Shown piece by piece: positions 7,363 to 14,736 of a stretch of DNA of 64,000 nt. The notes under the pieces were generated by a model. That model ran no database searches and was not told the DNA's origin. It worked only from the letters and a program-made list of their open reading frames with translations. The DNA comes from Sanguibacter suaedae (lineage in GTDB: Bacteria; Actinomycetota; Actinomycetes; Actinomycetales; Cellulomonadaceae), in NCBI RefSeq assembly GCF_016342785.1, contig NZ_JAEINH010000002.1, positions 96,019 to 160,018 of the forward strand. The letters are read 5' to 3'. The first letter of the stretch is position 1, and each line of letters starts with the position of its first letter. A program made the translations under genes and the position numbers.

Positions 7363-9321
7363 ATGCGTCCCACGAACACCACCGACCCCCGTCCCGTCAC
7401 CGCGGCGGGCCCCGTCGCACCCCGACGCACGGACCTCCTCGCCGAGGTCCCCCTGCCCGGCAGGTCGGTGCGCCTCGACCCCGAGGGGTACCTCGGCCGC
7501 TGGCAGGACCTCAACGCGACCGCGACCATCCCGCACAGCATGCGCATGCTCGAGGAGTCGGGGACGCTCGACAACCTCCGCCGGGTGGTCGGACGCGCCG
7601 ACGGCGACTTCACCGGCTACCACTTCGCCGACTCCGACGTGCACAAGCTCCTCGAGGCGATCGGGTGGGAGATCGCCCGCACCGGCACCCGGGACTTCGA
7701 CGAGTTCCTCGCCGCGACGGTCGCCCTCCTCGAGGAGGTCCAGGACGACGACGGGTACCTCGACTCCCACTTCCAGGGGACGGGCGGGCCCGGTGAGCCC
7801 CGCGAGCGGTTCGCCGACCTGCGCTGGGGGCACGAGCTCTACTGCGCCGGGCACATGATCCAGGCCGCGGTCGCGCTGAGCCGCGCGGGACGCGGCGACC
7901 TCCTCGTCATCGCCCGACGCACCGCCGACCTCCTCGTCCGGCGCGCCGCCGAGCGCGGCGTGCCCGACGTCGACGGGCACCCGGAGGCGGAGACCGCGCT
8001 CGTCGAGCTCTACCGGCACACGGGCGAGCAGGCCTACCTCGACCTCGCGGAGCAGATGATCGAGGCCCGCGGGCGGGGCGGCCTCGGGCCGGACCGCCTC
8101 GGTCCCCACTACTTTCAGGACCACGCCCCGGTCCGCGACTCCACGGAGGCCACGGGCCACGCCGTCCGCCAGCTCTACCTCGACGCGGGCGTCACCGACC
8201 TCTACACCGAGCGCGGCGACCGCACGCTCCTCGAGGCGATGGTCGGCCAGTGGGAGACCGCGCACCACGAGAAGATGTACGTCACTGGCGCCATGGGCTC
8301 GCGGCACTTCGACGAGTCGTTCGGCGACGCGTACGAGCTCCCGCCGGACCGTGCGTACGCGGAGACGTGCGCGTCGATCGCGGACGTGCAATGGAGCTGG
8401 CGGATGCTCCTCGTGGACCGGGACGCCCGGTACGCGGACGCGATGGAACGTGCCCTGCACAACTCCATCAGGTCCTCGCTCTCCCAGGACGGCACGGCCT
8501 TCTTCTACTCCAACCCCCTGCACCTGCGGGCCGGGCACCGCGAGGAGGAGAACGCCCCCTCGCGCCGGACCCCCTGGTACCGCTGCGCGTGCTGCCCGCC
8601 GAACATCGCGCGGCTCGTGGCGTCCCTCGCGGAATACGTCGCGACGTCGTCCGCGGACACGCTGTCCGTGCACCTCTACGGCGCCGCGCGGATCGACGTG
8701 CCCGCGCATCTCGGCACCGGTCACCTCGTCGTGCGCACCGCCTACCCGCAGGACGGCGACGTGCACGTCGTCCTCGACGGCGAGCTCCGCCCCGGCACCC
8801 ACCTCGCGCTGCGCGTGCCGGCCTGGGCCCGGGACTGGACGCTCACCGTCGACGGCACACCCTCCGACGCGGTCCGTGGGCCCGACGGCTACGTCACGGT
8901 CGACGCGGGGTTCGGCGAGGTCCGCCTCGTCCTGCCCATGCCCGTGGACCTCGTCGTGGCGCACCCCCGCGTGGACGCCGTCCGCGGGTGCGTGGCCATC
9001 ACCCGCGGGCCGGTCGTGTACTGCCTCGAGCAGGCGGACCACGAGGACGTCCCGGTCGAGGACCTGCGACTGCGTCTCGACGGACCCCTCGACCTCGGGG
9101 AGCCCGCCCCCGGCGGGCTGCCGACGGTGCGCGCTGCCGGCGCGATCGCCGCCCCGGCGGACGGTCCGGGGGCGCTCTACACCCTCGTCGGGCAGGACGC
9201 TGCGACCCCGCTGCTCGATGACGTCACCGTGACCGCCGTCCCCTACGCGGACTGGGGGAACCGGGAGACCGGCCCGATGCGCGTCTGGGTTCCCGTCGTG
9301 CACCCAGGCTCCACCGCGTAG
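7363..9321 (+). CDS. GH127 beta-L-arabinofuranosidase
   Basis: 652-aa cytoplasmic enzyme of family 127, which uses a zinc-bound cysteine as nucleophile. The zinc ligands and catalytic residues known from Bifidobacterium HypBA1 are present: E325 in AYELP (acid/base), E334 and C336 in AETCAS, and the CACCPPN motif at 408-414 that supplies the nucleophilic Cys and another ligand. The frame is open far upstream, but that part only shadows the GH43 gene; the ATG at 7363 follows a GAGGCGAGGAAG stretch and fits the family length. It lies 59 nt after GH43 in the same operon. Known members hydrolyse beta-arabinofuranosides as found on plant hydroxyproline-rich glycoproteins, which extends the substrate range of this locus beyond alpha-linked arabinan. 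Confidence 0.93.
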   Translation: MRPTNTTDPRPVTAAGPVAPRRTDLLAEVPLPGRSVRLDPEGYLGRWQDLNATATIPHSMRMLEESGTLDNLRRVVGRADGDFTGYHFADSDVHKLLEAIGWEIARTGTRDFDEFLAATVALLEEVQDDDGYLDSHFQGTGGPGEPRERFADLRWGHELYCAGHMIQAAVALSRAGRGDLLVIARRTADLLVRRAAERGVPDVDGHPEAETALVELYRHTGEQAYLDLAEQMIEARGRGGLGPDRLGPHYFQDHAPVRDSTEATGHAVRQLYLDAGVTDLYTERGDRTLLEAMVGQWETAHHEKMYVTGAMGSRHFDESFGDAYELPPDRAYAETCASIADVQWSWRMLLVDRDARYADAMERALHNSIRSSLSQDGTAFFYSNPLHLRAGHREEENAPSRRTPWYRCACCPPNIARLVASLAEYVATSSADTLSVHLYGAARIDVPAHLGTGHLVVRTAYPQDGDVHVVLDGELRPGTHLALRVPAWARDWTLTVDGTPSDAVRGPDGYVTVDAGFGEVRLVLPMPVDLVVAHPRVDAVRGCVAITRGPVVYCLEQADHEDVPVEDLRLRLDGPLDLGEPAPGGLPTVRAAGAIAAPADGPGALYTLVGQDAATPLLDDVTVTAVPYADWGNRETGPMRVWVPVVHPGSTA

Positions 9322-9328
9322 CGCCACC

Positions 9329-10087
9329 GTGGACCCCGTCGTCACCGTTCTCGCCTCCGAGGGGGCAGGGACGGCCGTCCTGCTCCTCCTCGGAGTGGGG
9401 GTGTCCGCGAACGCGACGCTCACCGACACGTTCGGGCGAGGTGGTGGCTACCTCATGGTGGCCCTCGGGTGGAGCCTCGGGGTGTTCGCCGGCGTGTACG
9501 TGGCGCACCCGTCGGGCGCGCACCTCAACCCGGCCGTGACGCTCGCCATCACGGCGCAGAGCCTCCTGCCGGGTGGGCCCACCGAGCTCGCCCCCGGGAT
9601 CCCGGTGAGCCTCGTGACCGTCCTGGCGTATCTCGTCGCCGAGCTCGGGGGAGCGTTCGCCGGGGCGGTCGCGGCCTGGGCGGTGTACCGGCCGCACTTC
9701 GACCGGCACCCCGAGCCGCGAGAGACGCTCGGTGCCCTGGCGACAGCACCTGCCGTCCGGTCCGGTCCGTCGAACGTCCTCGGCGAGGGGGTCGCGACGT
9801 TCGTGCTCGTGCTCGTGCTCCTCGTCCTGGCCCGCACGCCCACCGAGCTGGGGCCGCTCGCCTCGGCGCTCGTCGTCCTCGCTGTCGGGTTGGGGCTCGG
9901 GGGGACCACGGGGTGGGCGATCAACCCGGCCCGCGACCTCGCGGGCCGTCTCGCCCACGCGGTGCTGCCCATCGCGGGCAAGGGGCCCAGCGACTGGGCC
10001 TACGCCTGGGTGCCCGTCGTCGGGCCCGTCGCCGGCGGTGTCCTGGGCGGGCTGGCCGCGCACGCACTGGGGGCCGTGGGCGGTTGA
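9329..10087 (+). CDS. MIP/aquaporin family channel (glycerol facilitator-like)
   Basis: 252-aa six-helix channel. Both half-helix signatures are intact: HLNPAVT (N67) and INPARD (N199). The Asp after the second NPAR is the usual mark of the glycerol-facilitator branch rather than water-only channels. The GTG start lies 7 nt after the GH127 stop, so it probably belongs to the glycosidase operon, though no good ribosome site is visible and coupled translation is likely. A polyol or small-solute channel is an unusual last gene for an arabinan locus; it could move a by-product or arabitol, but this is speculation. Confidence 0.88.
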   Translation: MDPVVTVLASEGAGTAVLLLLGVGVSANATLTDTFGRGGGYLMVALGWSLGVFAGVYVAHPSGAHLNPAVTLAITAQSLLPGGPTELAPGIPVSLVTVLAYLVAELGGAFAGAVAAWAVYRPHFDRHPEPRETLGALATAPAVRSGPSNVLGEGVATFVLVLVLLVLARTPTELGPLASALVVLAVGLGLGGTTGWAINPARDLAGRLAHAVLPIAGKGPSDWAYAWVPVVGPVAGGVLGGLAAHALGAVGG

Positions 10088-10108
10088 GGCGTCAGCGGGC
10101 GCAAGGTG

Positions 10109-11053
10109 TCAGGCGCCGAACCGCCGGCGCAGCGTCCGGGTCGCCGACCGCGCCGCGGACCGCGCGACGAGACCGCCCGCCCAGGCGACGCCGGCCCAGC
10201 TCGCGGTCTTCAGGCCGCGCTTGGCCGCACGCCGACGACCGCGGAACTCGCGCACCGGCCAGCCCACGGTCTTCGCGTGCCGCCGGAGCCTGGGGTCGGG
10301 GTTGATGGGGCAGGGGTTGCCCACCGTGGACAGGAGCGGCACGTCGTTCATGGAGTCGCCGTAGGCGGACGACGCGGCGAGGTCGAGCCCGAGCCGCTCC
10401 GCGAGCGCAAGGACCGCGTCCGCCTTCGCCTGCCCGTGCATCATGTCTCCCACGAGGCGTCCGGTGTAGAAGCCGTCGTCGTGCTCCGCGACCGTCCCGA
10501 GAGCACCGTCGGCGCCGAGTCGCCGGGCGATGAGGTCACCGATCTCGACGGGCGTGGCGGTGACGAGCCACACCTGGTGGCCGGCGGAGAGGTGCGCGTC
10601 GAGGAGCCGTTGGGTCCCGGGGAAGATCCGGAGGGCGAGGACCTGGTCGTACACCTCCTCGCCGATGGCGACGACCTCGGCGACCGAGTGGCCGGTCATG
10701 AGGTGCAGGGCGCGTGAGCGCACCTCGTCGATCTGCTGGCGGCTCTCGCCGAACGCGAGGTACCGGGCCTGCTGGAAGAAGAAGTTGACGATGTCACGCT
10801 TGCGGAAGAAGCCGCGCCGGTAGAGGCCCATGGCGAGGTGGAAGGAGCTGGCCCCGCGGATGATCGTGTTGTCGACGTCGAAGAACGCGGCGACGGGGGA
10901 CAGGCCGGCAGCCGGTTCCTCGGGCGTGGGCTCGACGGGTCCGGCGGTCGCGGCGTCCGGCCGGCGCTCCGACGGTCCGTCCGTGGCGAGCCGCGCGGCG
11001 GCGACATCCGCCACGGCCTCGGGGGATCCTGTCTCCGGTTCGTCGTTGCGCAC
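10109..11053 (-). CDS. HAD-IB family hydrolase (SerB/GPDP-like phosphatase)
   Basis: About 314 aa. HAD motif I is FDVDNTI, motif II is LVTATP, and motif III/IV is the K of GQAKADAV with AYGDSMNDVPLL, the subfamily IB pattern shared with phosphoserine phosphatase-like enzymes of actinobacteria. The substrate is unknown; homologues are often annotated as acyl-phosphate or phosphoserine phosphatases. The C-terminus is a basic, possibly membrane-contacting tail (RRRAAKRGLKT). The start is set at GTG 11053 because a TACAGT -10 box on the minus strand (11061-11066) lies 7 nt before it, implying a leaderless transcript; an in-frame GTG at 11062 is the alternative. It converges on the aquaporin gene and is divergent from the glutaredoxin-like gene. 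Confidence 0.85.
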   Translation of the reverse strand: MRNDEPETGSPEAVADVAAARLATDGPSERRPDAATAGPVEPTPEEPAAGLSPVAAFFDVDNTIIRGASSFHLAMGLYRRGFFRKRDIVNFFFQQARYLAFGESRQQIDEVRSRALHLMTGHSVAEVVAIGEEVYDQVLALRIFPGTQRLLDAHLSAGHQVWLVTATPVEIGDLIARRLGADGALGTVAEHDDGFYTGRLVGDMMHGQAKADAVLALAERLGLDLAASSAYGDSMNDVPLLSTVGNPCPINPDPRLRRHAKTVGWPVREFRGRRRAAKRGLKTASWAGVAWAGGLVARSAARSATRTLRRRFGA

Positions 11054-11060
11054 GGTCACC

Positions 11061-11081
11061 ACTGTAACCAGCCCCTACCGT
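11061..11081. promoter_or_regulatory. Divergent leaderless -10 boxes (HAD-IB and glutaredoxin-like gene)
   Basis: On the minus strand TACAGT (11061-11066) is 7 nt before the HAD-IB GTG. On the plus strand TACCGT (11076-11081) is 7 nt before the ATG at 11089. Neither gene has a Shine-Dalgarno sequence, so both messages probably start at or near the start codon. Confidence 0.55.
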
Positions 11082-11088
11082 TGGTCCC

Positions 11089-11376
11089 ATGAACGGTGAC
11101 GGACGGGTGGTAGACGCCGAGGTGACGGAGGACGACGCGACGGCGCGGACCGTCCTCTACTCTCGCGAGGGGTGCCACCTGTGCGAGGAGGCGCTGGCGG
11201 TCGTCGAGCGGGTGTGCGCGGCGGTGGGGGAGAGCTGGGCCGTGGTGGACGTCGACTCGACGCAGGCGTTGCGCGAACGGTACGGCGAGTACGTCCCCGT
11301 GGTCGAGGTGGACGGTGTACAACAGGGGTTCTGGCGCATCGACGGGGAGCGCCTGGTGCGCGCGCTCGCGCGCTGA
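11089..11376 (+). CDS. Glutaredoxin-like / DUF836-type thiol protein
   Basis: 95-aa small thioredoxin-fold protein. The redox motif is C29-H-L-C32 in SREGCHLCEEA, followed by the cis-proline region YVPVVEVDG. Proteins of this type are found next to rex in many actinobacteria; the exact thiol substrate is unknown. It probably has a leaderless start. The rex gene follows after 18 nt on the same strand, so the two are likely co-transcribed, linking a thiol-redox protein with an NADH/NAD+ sensor. Confidence 0.85.
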   Translation: MNGDGRVVDAEVTEDDATARTVLYSREGCHLCEEALAVVERVCAAVGESWAVVDVDSTQALRERYGEYVPVVEVDGVQQGFWRIDGERLVRALAR

Positions 11377-11394
11377 GCGCGGACGGGGGACGGC

Positions 11395-12093
11395 GTGGTC
11401 GGCACCGGCAGGGACATGCCCCCGGCGAGCGTGGCTCGCCTCCCGGTGTACCTGAGGGTCCTGGACGACCTGGCCGCGTCGGGGGTGCGGGGTGCGTCGT
11501 CGGCGGAGCTCGCGGACCTCGCGGGCGTGGGCCCGGCGCAGCTGCGCAAGGACCTCAGCCACCTGGGCTCGCACGGCACGCGGGGCGTCGGCTACGACGT
11601 GGTGCGGTTGCGCGACCTCGTGGGTGCGGCGCTGGGGGTGGGGGAGCGCTCTGCCCTGGCCATCGTGGGCGTGGGGAACCTGGGGCGTGCGCTGGCCCGG
11701 TCGGCGGGGTTCGCATCGCGAGGCTTCGTGGTGTCGGCGCTGCTCGACGCGGACCCGGCCGTGGTGGGCACCGTCGTGGGTGGCGTGGCGGTGGACGACG
11801 TGGCCGACCTGGGTCGCGTGGTCGCTGCCCGGGGGGTGTCGATCGCGGTGGTGGCGACGCCGGCGGCGGCGGCGCAGGGCGTGTGCGACGCGGTGGTGGC
11901 TGCGGGCGTCCGGGAGATCCTCAGCTTCGCGCCGTGCGCCCTGCAGGTGCCGCCCGGGGTGGTGCTGCGGTCCGTGGACCTGGCGTCCGAGCTGCAGATC
12001 CTCGCCTTCCACGCCAGGGCCCGTGCGGCGCGTGCGGCTCGTCCGGCCACGGGCGCGACGGGCCCGGGACGCGGTGGCGTCCCGGGCCCGTGA
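11395..12093 (+). CDS. rex: Redox-sensing transcriptional repressor Rex
   Basis: 232-aa NADH/NAD+-responsive repressor. The N-terminal winged helix (about 15-75) contains the recognition region LADLAGVGPAQLRKDLSHLG. The Rossmann domain starts at LAIVGVGNLGRAL, with the GxGxxG dinucleotide motif, and ends in a C-terminal domain-swap helix (SVDLASELQILAFHAR). The family represses respiratory genes when NADH is low relative to NAD+ and releases them when NADH rises. The GTG start follows GACGGGGGA. Its best candidate target here is the menJ-nuo operon, which carries a TTTGTGA-N6-TCACAAA site. A perfect 15-bp hairpin overlaps its last codons. Confidence 0.94.
   Translation: MVGTGRDMPPASVARLPVYLRVLDDLAASGVRGASSAELADLAGVGPAQLRKDLSHLGSHGTRGVGYDVVRLRDLVGAALGVGERSALAIVGVGNLGRALARSAGFASRGFVVSALLDADPAVVGTVVGGVAVDDVADLGRVVAARGVSIAVVATPAAAAQGVCDAVVAAGVREILSFAPCALQVPPGVVLRSVDLASELQILAFHARARAARAARPATGATGPGRGGVPGP
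12058..12091. terminator. Convergent terminator overlapping the rex stop codon
   Basis: A perfect 15-bp stem (12058-12072 with 12077-12091) closed by a GGTG loop ends at the first base of the rex TGA and lies 14 nt from the stop of the convergent YceI gene at 12105. There is no T-run, as is common for GC-rich actinobacterial terminators. It can serve both directions. Confidence 0.75.
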
Positions 12094-12104
12094 CGGCTGC
12101 GGTG

Positions 12105-12650
12105 TCAGGCCTTGATGGCGGAGATGTCGAGCTCGATCTTCACCTTGTCGCCGACGAGCACGCCGCCGGTCTCCAGGGCCGCGTTCCACGTGAGGTCGAA
12201 GTCCTTGCGGGAGATCTCGGTGGACGCCTCGAAGCCGGCGCGCGAGTTGCCGAACGGGTCGGTCGCGATGCCGGCGAACTCGGTGAGGAGGACGACGGAG
12301 CGGGTGACGCCGTTGATGGTGAGGTCGCCCGTGACGGCGAAGTCGTCGCCGTCGGCGGCGACGGAGGTCGAGCTGAAGGACCAGACCGGGTTCTTCTCGG
12401 CGTCCCAGAAGTCGGCGCTGGTGAGGTGGGCGTCGCGGTCCGGGTTCCCGGTGCTCACGGAGGCGGCGTCGATCTCGGCGCTCACGGAGGAGTCCTCGAT
12501 GCTCTCGCCGACGACGAGGGAGCCGGAGACGACGGCAAGGGTGCCGCGGACCTTCGAGATGCCCGCGTGGCGGACGGTGAAGCTCGCGGAGGTGTGGGTG
12601 GGGTCGACGGTGTAGGTGCCGGTGACGAGGCCGGTGGGCAGTGCGGTCAT
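12105..12650 (-). CDS. YceI family protein
   Basis: 181-aa lipocalin-like protein. The YceI fold signature is complete: GTYTVDPTHTSASFTVRHAGISKVRG at the N-terminus, SVSAEIDAASVSTGN, HLTSADFWD, LTINGVTRSV and the final strand LVGDKVKIELDI. Family members bind isoprenoid-like lipids in a beta-barrel; their role in actinobacteria is unresolved. There is no signal peptide, so it is probably cytoplasmic. AGGAG lies 6 nt before the ATG. It shares a short intergenic region with a MarR regulator whose likely operator overlaps the promoter. An isoprenoid-quinone-binding role would fit the menaquinone-rich surroundings but is only a suggestion. Confidence 0.93.
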   Translation of the reverse strand: MTALPTGLVTGTYTVDPTHTSASFTVRHAGISKVRGTLAVVSGSLVVGESIEDSSVSAEIDAASVSTGNPDRDAHLTSADFWDAEKNPVWSFSSTSVAADGDDFAVTGDLTINGVTRSVVLLTEFAGIATDPFGNSRAGFEASTEISRKDFDLTWNAALETGGVLVGDKVKIELDISAIKA

Positions 12651-12701
12651 GGTGTCTCCTCGGGTCGGGTGGTCGGTGCGGTCCGGCGAAGCGTTCTCAC
12701 C

Positions 12702-12726
12702 TTCAATAGTTGAATGTTCTACTATA
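12702..12726. promoter_or_regulatory. MarR-type operator and shared bidirectional -10
   Basis: TTCAATAGTTGAA (12702-12714) is a perfect 5-bp-arm inverted repeat around TAG. Beside it, the 7-bp run at 12720-12726 reads TACTAT rightward and TATAGT leftward, so one AT-rich element can serve as -10 for both the MarR gene and the YceI gene. The repeat lies where it would block leftward initiation. It is an unusually AT-rich island for this genome. Confidence 0.65.
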
Positions 12727-12865
12727 GGTTCGTGGGAGAGCGCAAGGGGGCGTCCACAGTCTGGATCTCCCGGCTTCTTCTCGCACCCCGGGAGCGGCGG
12801 CAGGATAAGGTCCGTCTATCAGGGTGACGCGCACGGACGGCACCCACGCAGGGGGGAACTGCACG

Positions 12866-13330
12866 ATGACCGCACAGACGACCGAGGCGCTCTGGCTCTC
12901 CGACCAGGAGCAGGCCAGCTGGCGCGCCTTCCTCGAGGGCACCGCACGGCTCAGCGAGGCGCTCAACAAGGACCTCGAGATCGACTCCGAGCTCTCGCTC
13001 AACGAGTACGAGGTTCTCGTCCGCCTCTCCGAGAGCCCCACGGACAGCCTGCGCATGTCGCAGCTCGCCGACAGCCTGGCCCACTCGCGCAGCAGGATCA
13101 CCCACACGGTGCGCCGCATGGAGGAGCGCGGCCTCGTCGTCCGGGAGTCCTGCGCCGTCGACGGCCGCGGTGTGAACTGCACCCTCACCGACACCGGGCG
13201 CGCGCACCTCGTCGAGGCCGCACCCAGCCACGTGCGCTCCGTCCGTCGTCACCTCGTGGACGTCCTCACCCCGCAGCAGCTGAAGAACCTCGGCGAGGCC
13301 ATGCAGAGGGTCGCGGACGCCTGCCGCTGA
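12866..13330 (+). CDS. MarR family transcriptional regulator
   Basis: 154-aa winged-helix dimer. The pattern is canonical: LSLNEYEVLVRLSESP, the recognition helix region MSQLADSLAHSRSRITHTVRRMEERGLV, and the wing with R-E-S-C-A-V-D-G-R-G. The ATG at 12866 has AGGGGGG 9 nt upstream and gives the usual family length; a GTG at 12824 is possible but lacks a site. It is divergent from the YceI gene, and the inverted repeat between them is the likely autoregulatory operator. Ligand unknown. One Cys (ESCAVDG) in the wing and another soon after could give redox sensitivity, but that is speculative. Confidence 0.92.
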   Translation: MTAQTTEALWLSDQEQASWRAFLEGTARLSEALNKDLEIDSELSLNEYEVLVRLSESPTDSLRMSQLADSLAHSRSRITHTVRRMEERGLVVRESCAVDGRGVNCTLTDTGRAHLVEAAPSHVRSVRRHLVDVLTPQQLKNLGEAMQRVADACR

Positions 13331-13399
13331 CGGGCGCGGACGCGCCGCGTCGGGCACGCCGATGCCCGGACGGGCGGAGAAGTTTGCGACACTGGGCGC

Positions 13400-14044
13400 A
13401 TGGTCGCCACCACAGTCCACCTCGTGCGCCACGGCGAGGTCTTCAACCCTGACAAGATCCTCTACGGCCGGATCCCCGGGTACCACCTCTCCGAGCTCGG
13501 TCACCGCATGGCCGAGCGGGTCGCCGAGCACCTCTCCGGGGGCGACCACGACATCACCGTCGTCACGGCCTCGCCCCTCCAACGGGCGCAGGAGACCGCG
13601 ACCCCGCTGGCGGGCAGGCTCGGGCTCGAGCTCGGCACCGACGAGCGGCTCATCGAGGCCGGGAACCACTTCGAGGGCAAGACCTTCGGGGTGGGGGACG
13701 GGTCGCTGCGCCACCCGCAGCACTGGCCCTTCCTCCTCAACCCCTTCCGCCCGTCGTGGGGCGAGGCGTACACGGCGCAGGTCGCCCGCATGCACGCGGC
13801 CGTGCACTCGGCCCGCGAGCAGGCGGAGGGCCACGAGGCCGTCCTCGTGAGTCACCAGCTGCCCATCTGGATCGCCCGTCAGGCGTTCGAGAACAAGCGG
13901 CTGTGGCACGACCCCCGCAACCGCCAGTGCTCGCTCGCGTCGCTGACCTCGCTGCGGTTCGTGGGTGAACGCCTCGTCGGGCTCCACTACACCGAGCCCG
14001 CCGCGGACCTGCTGCCCGGAGCCAGCCAGGTCTCCGGCGCCTGA
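13400..14044 (+). CDS. Histidine phosphatase family protein (phosphoglycerate mutase-like)
   Basis: 214-aa branch-1 histidine phosphatase. The catalytic motif is LVRHGEV (phosphorylated His 11), with a second-site arginine in TASPLQRAQET and the second catalytic His in VLVSHQLP. Substrate not predictable; the family ranges from phosphoglycerate mutases to broad phosphatases. It is the usual first gene before the TlpA-CcdA-ResB-CcsB cluster in many actinobacteria. The ATG follows a weak -10-like GACACT by 6 nt, so it may be leaderless; no ribosome site is visible. Confidence 0.9.
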   Translation: MVATTVHLVRHGEVFNPDKILYGRIPGYHLSELGHRMAERVAEHLSGGDHDITVVTASPLQRAQETATPLAGRLGLELGTDERLIEAGNHFEGKTFGVGDGSLRHPQHWPFLLNPFRPSWGEAYTAQVARMHAAVHSAREQAEGHEAVLVSHQLPIWIARQAFENKRLWHDPRNRQCSLASLTSLRFVGERLVGLHYTEPAADLLPGASQVSGA

Positions 14045-14079
14045 GCGTCGCGCACGTCACACACGCCGGGACCATGCCC

Positions 14080-14112
14080 TCCCAGTCATCTCCCAGTCCG
14101 ATCGGGGATAGT
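14080..14112 (+). promoter_or_regulatory. Promoter of cytochrome c maturation operon with 11-bp direct repeat
   Basis: TCCCAGTC occurs at 14080-14087 and again at 14091-14098, exactly 11 bp apart, the spacing used by OmpR/PhoP-type response regulators. The repeats cover the -35 position of the GATAGT box at 14107-14112, which lies 6 nt before the GTG at 14119. This suggests an activated, leaderless promoter. Confidence 0.5.
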
Positions 14113-14118
14113 GGAGCC

Positions 14119-14733
14119 GTGCCTCCTGCCTCCACCCGCCGCGCCTCCCGTTCCACCTCGGGCCCCCTGGTCGGGCTCGTCCTCGGCGGGCTCCTGCTCG
14201 CCGGGTGCGCCGCGGAGTCCGGCAGCACCTCGCCCGACGACGTCGTCGGGCAGGGCTACCAGTCGGGCGACGGCAGCCTGCGCACCTGGGCGGTCGACGA
14301 CCGCGGGGAGCCCGTGCGCCTGGTCGGCGAGGACTTCGAGGGCAACCCCGTGGACACCGGGGCGGGCGGCTCCGTCGTCGTCCTCAACACCTGGTACGCC
14401 GCCTGCCCGCCCTGCCGGGCCGAGGCCCCTGACCTCCTCGAGGTCGCGACGGGCCGTGCGGACGACGGCGTGCGGTTCGTCGGCATCAACGGCACCGACG
14501 ACGCCGGGGCCGCGCTCGCCTTCGAGCGCGAGCACGACGTGACCTGGCCGTCCATCGCCGACACGGACGGCTCCGTCATGGCCACCCTCCAGGGTGTCGT
14601 GCCCGTCCAGGCCGTCCCCACCACCGTCGTCCTCGACCTCGAGGGTCGCGTCGCCGCACGGGTGCTCGGGCAGGTCGACGCGTCGACGCTCGACGGCCTC
14701 GTCGCCGACGTCCTCGCCGAGAGCGACGGCTGA
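14119..14733 (+). CDS. TlpA/ResA-like thioredoxin lipoprotein
   Basis: About 204-aa membrane-tethered thioredoxin-fold protein that keeps apocytochrome c haem-binding cysteines reduced outside the membrane. Lipobox LLAGC gives a lipidated Cys 30, then the redox motif C96-P-P-C99 in WYAACPPCRAEAP and the cis-proline in VQAVPTT. The GTG at 14119 is chosen because a -10 box and regulatory repeats lie immediately upstream; an in-frame ATG at 14074 would place the promoter inside the gene and give an unusually long leader. It is followed by ccdA after 3 nt, the electron donor for this class. Confidence 0.9.
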   Translation: MPPASTRRASRSTSGPLVGLVLGGLLLAGCAAESGSTSPDDVVGQGYQSGDGSLRTWAVDDRGEPVRLVGEDFEGNPVDTGAGGSVVVLNTWYAACPPCRAEAPDLLEVATGRADDGVRFVGINGTDDAGAALAFEREHDVTWPSIADTDGSVMATLQGVVPVQAVPTTVVLDLEGRVAARVLGQVDASTLDGLVADVLAESDG

Positions 14734-14736
14734 CCC

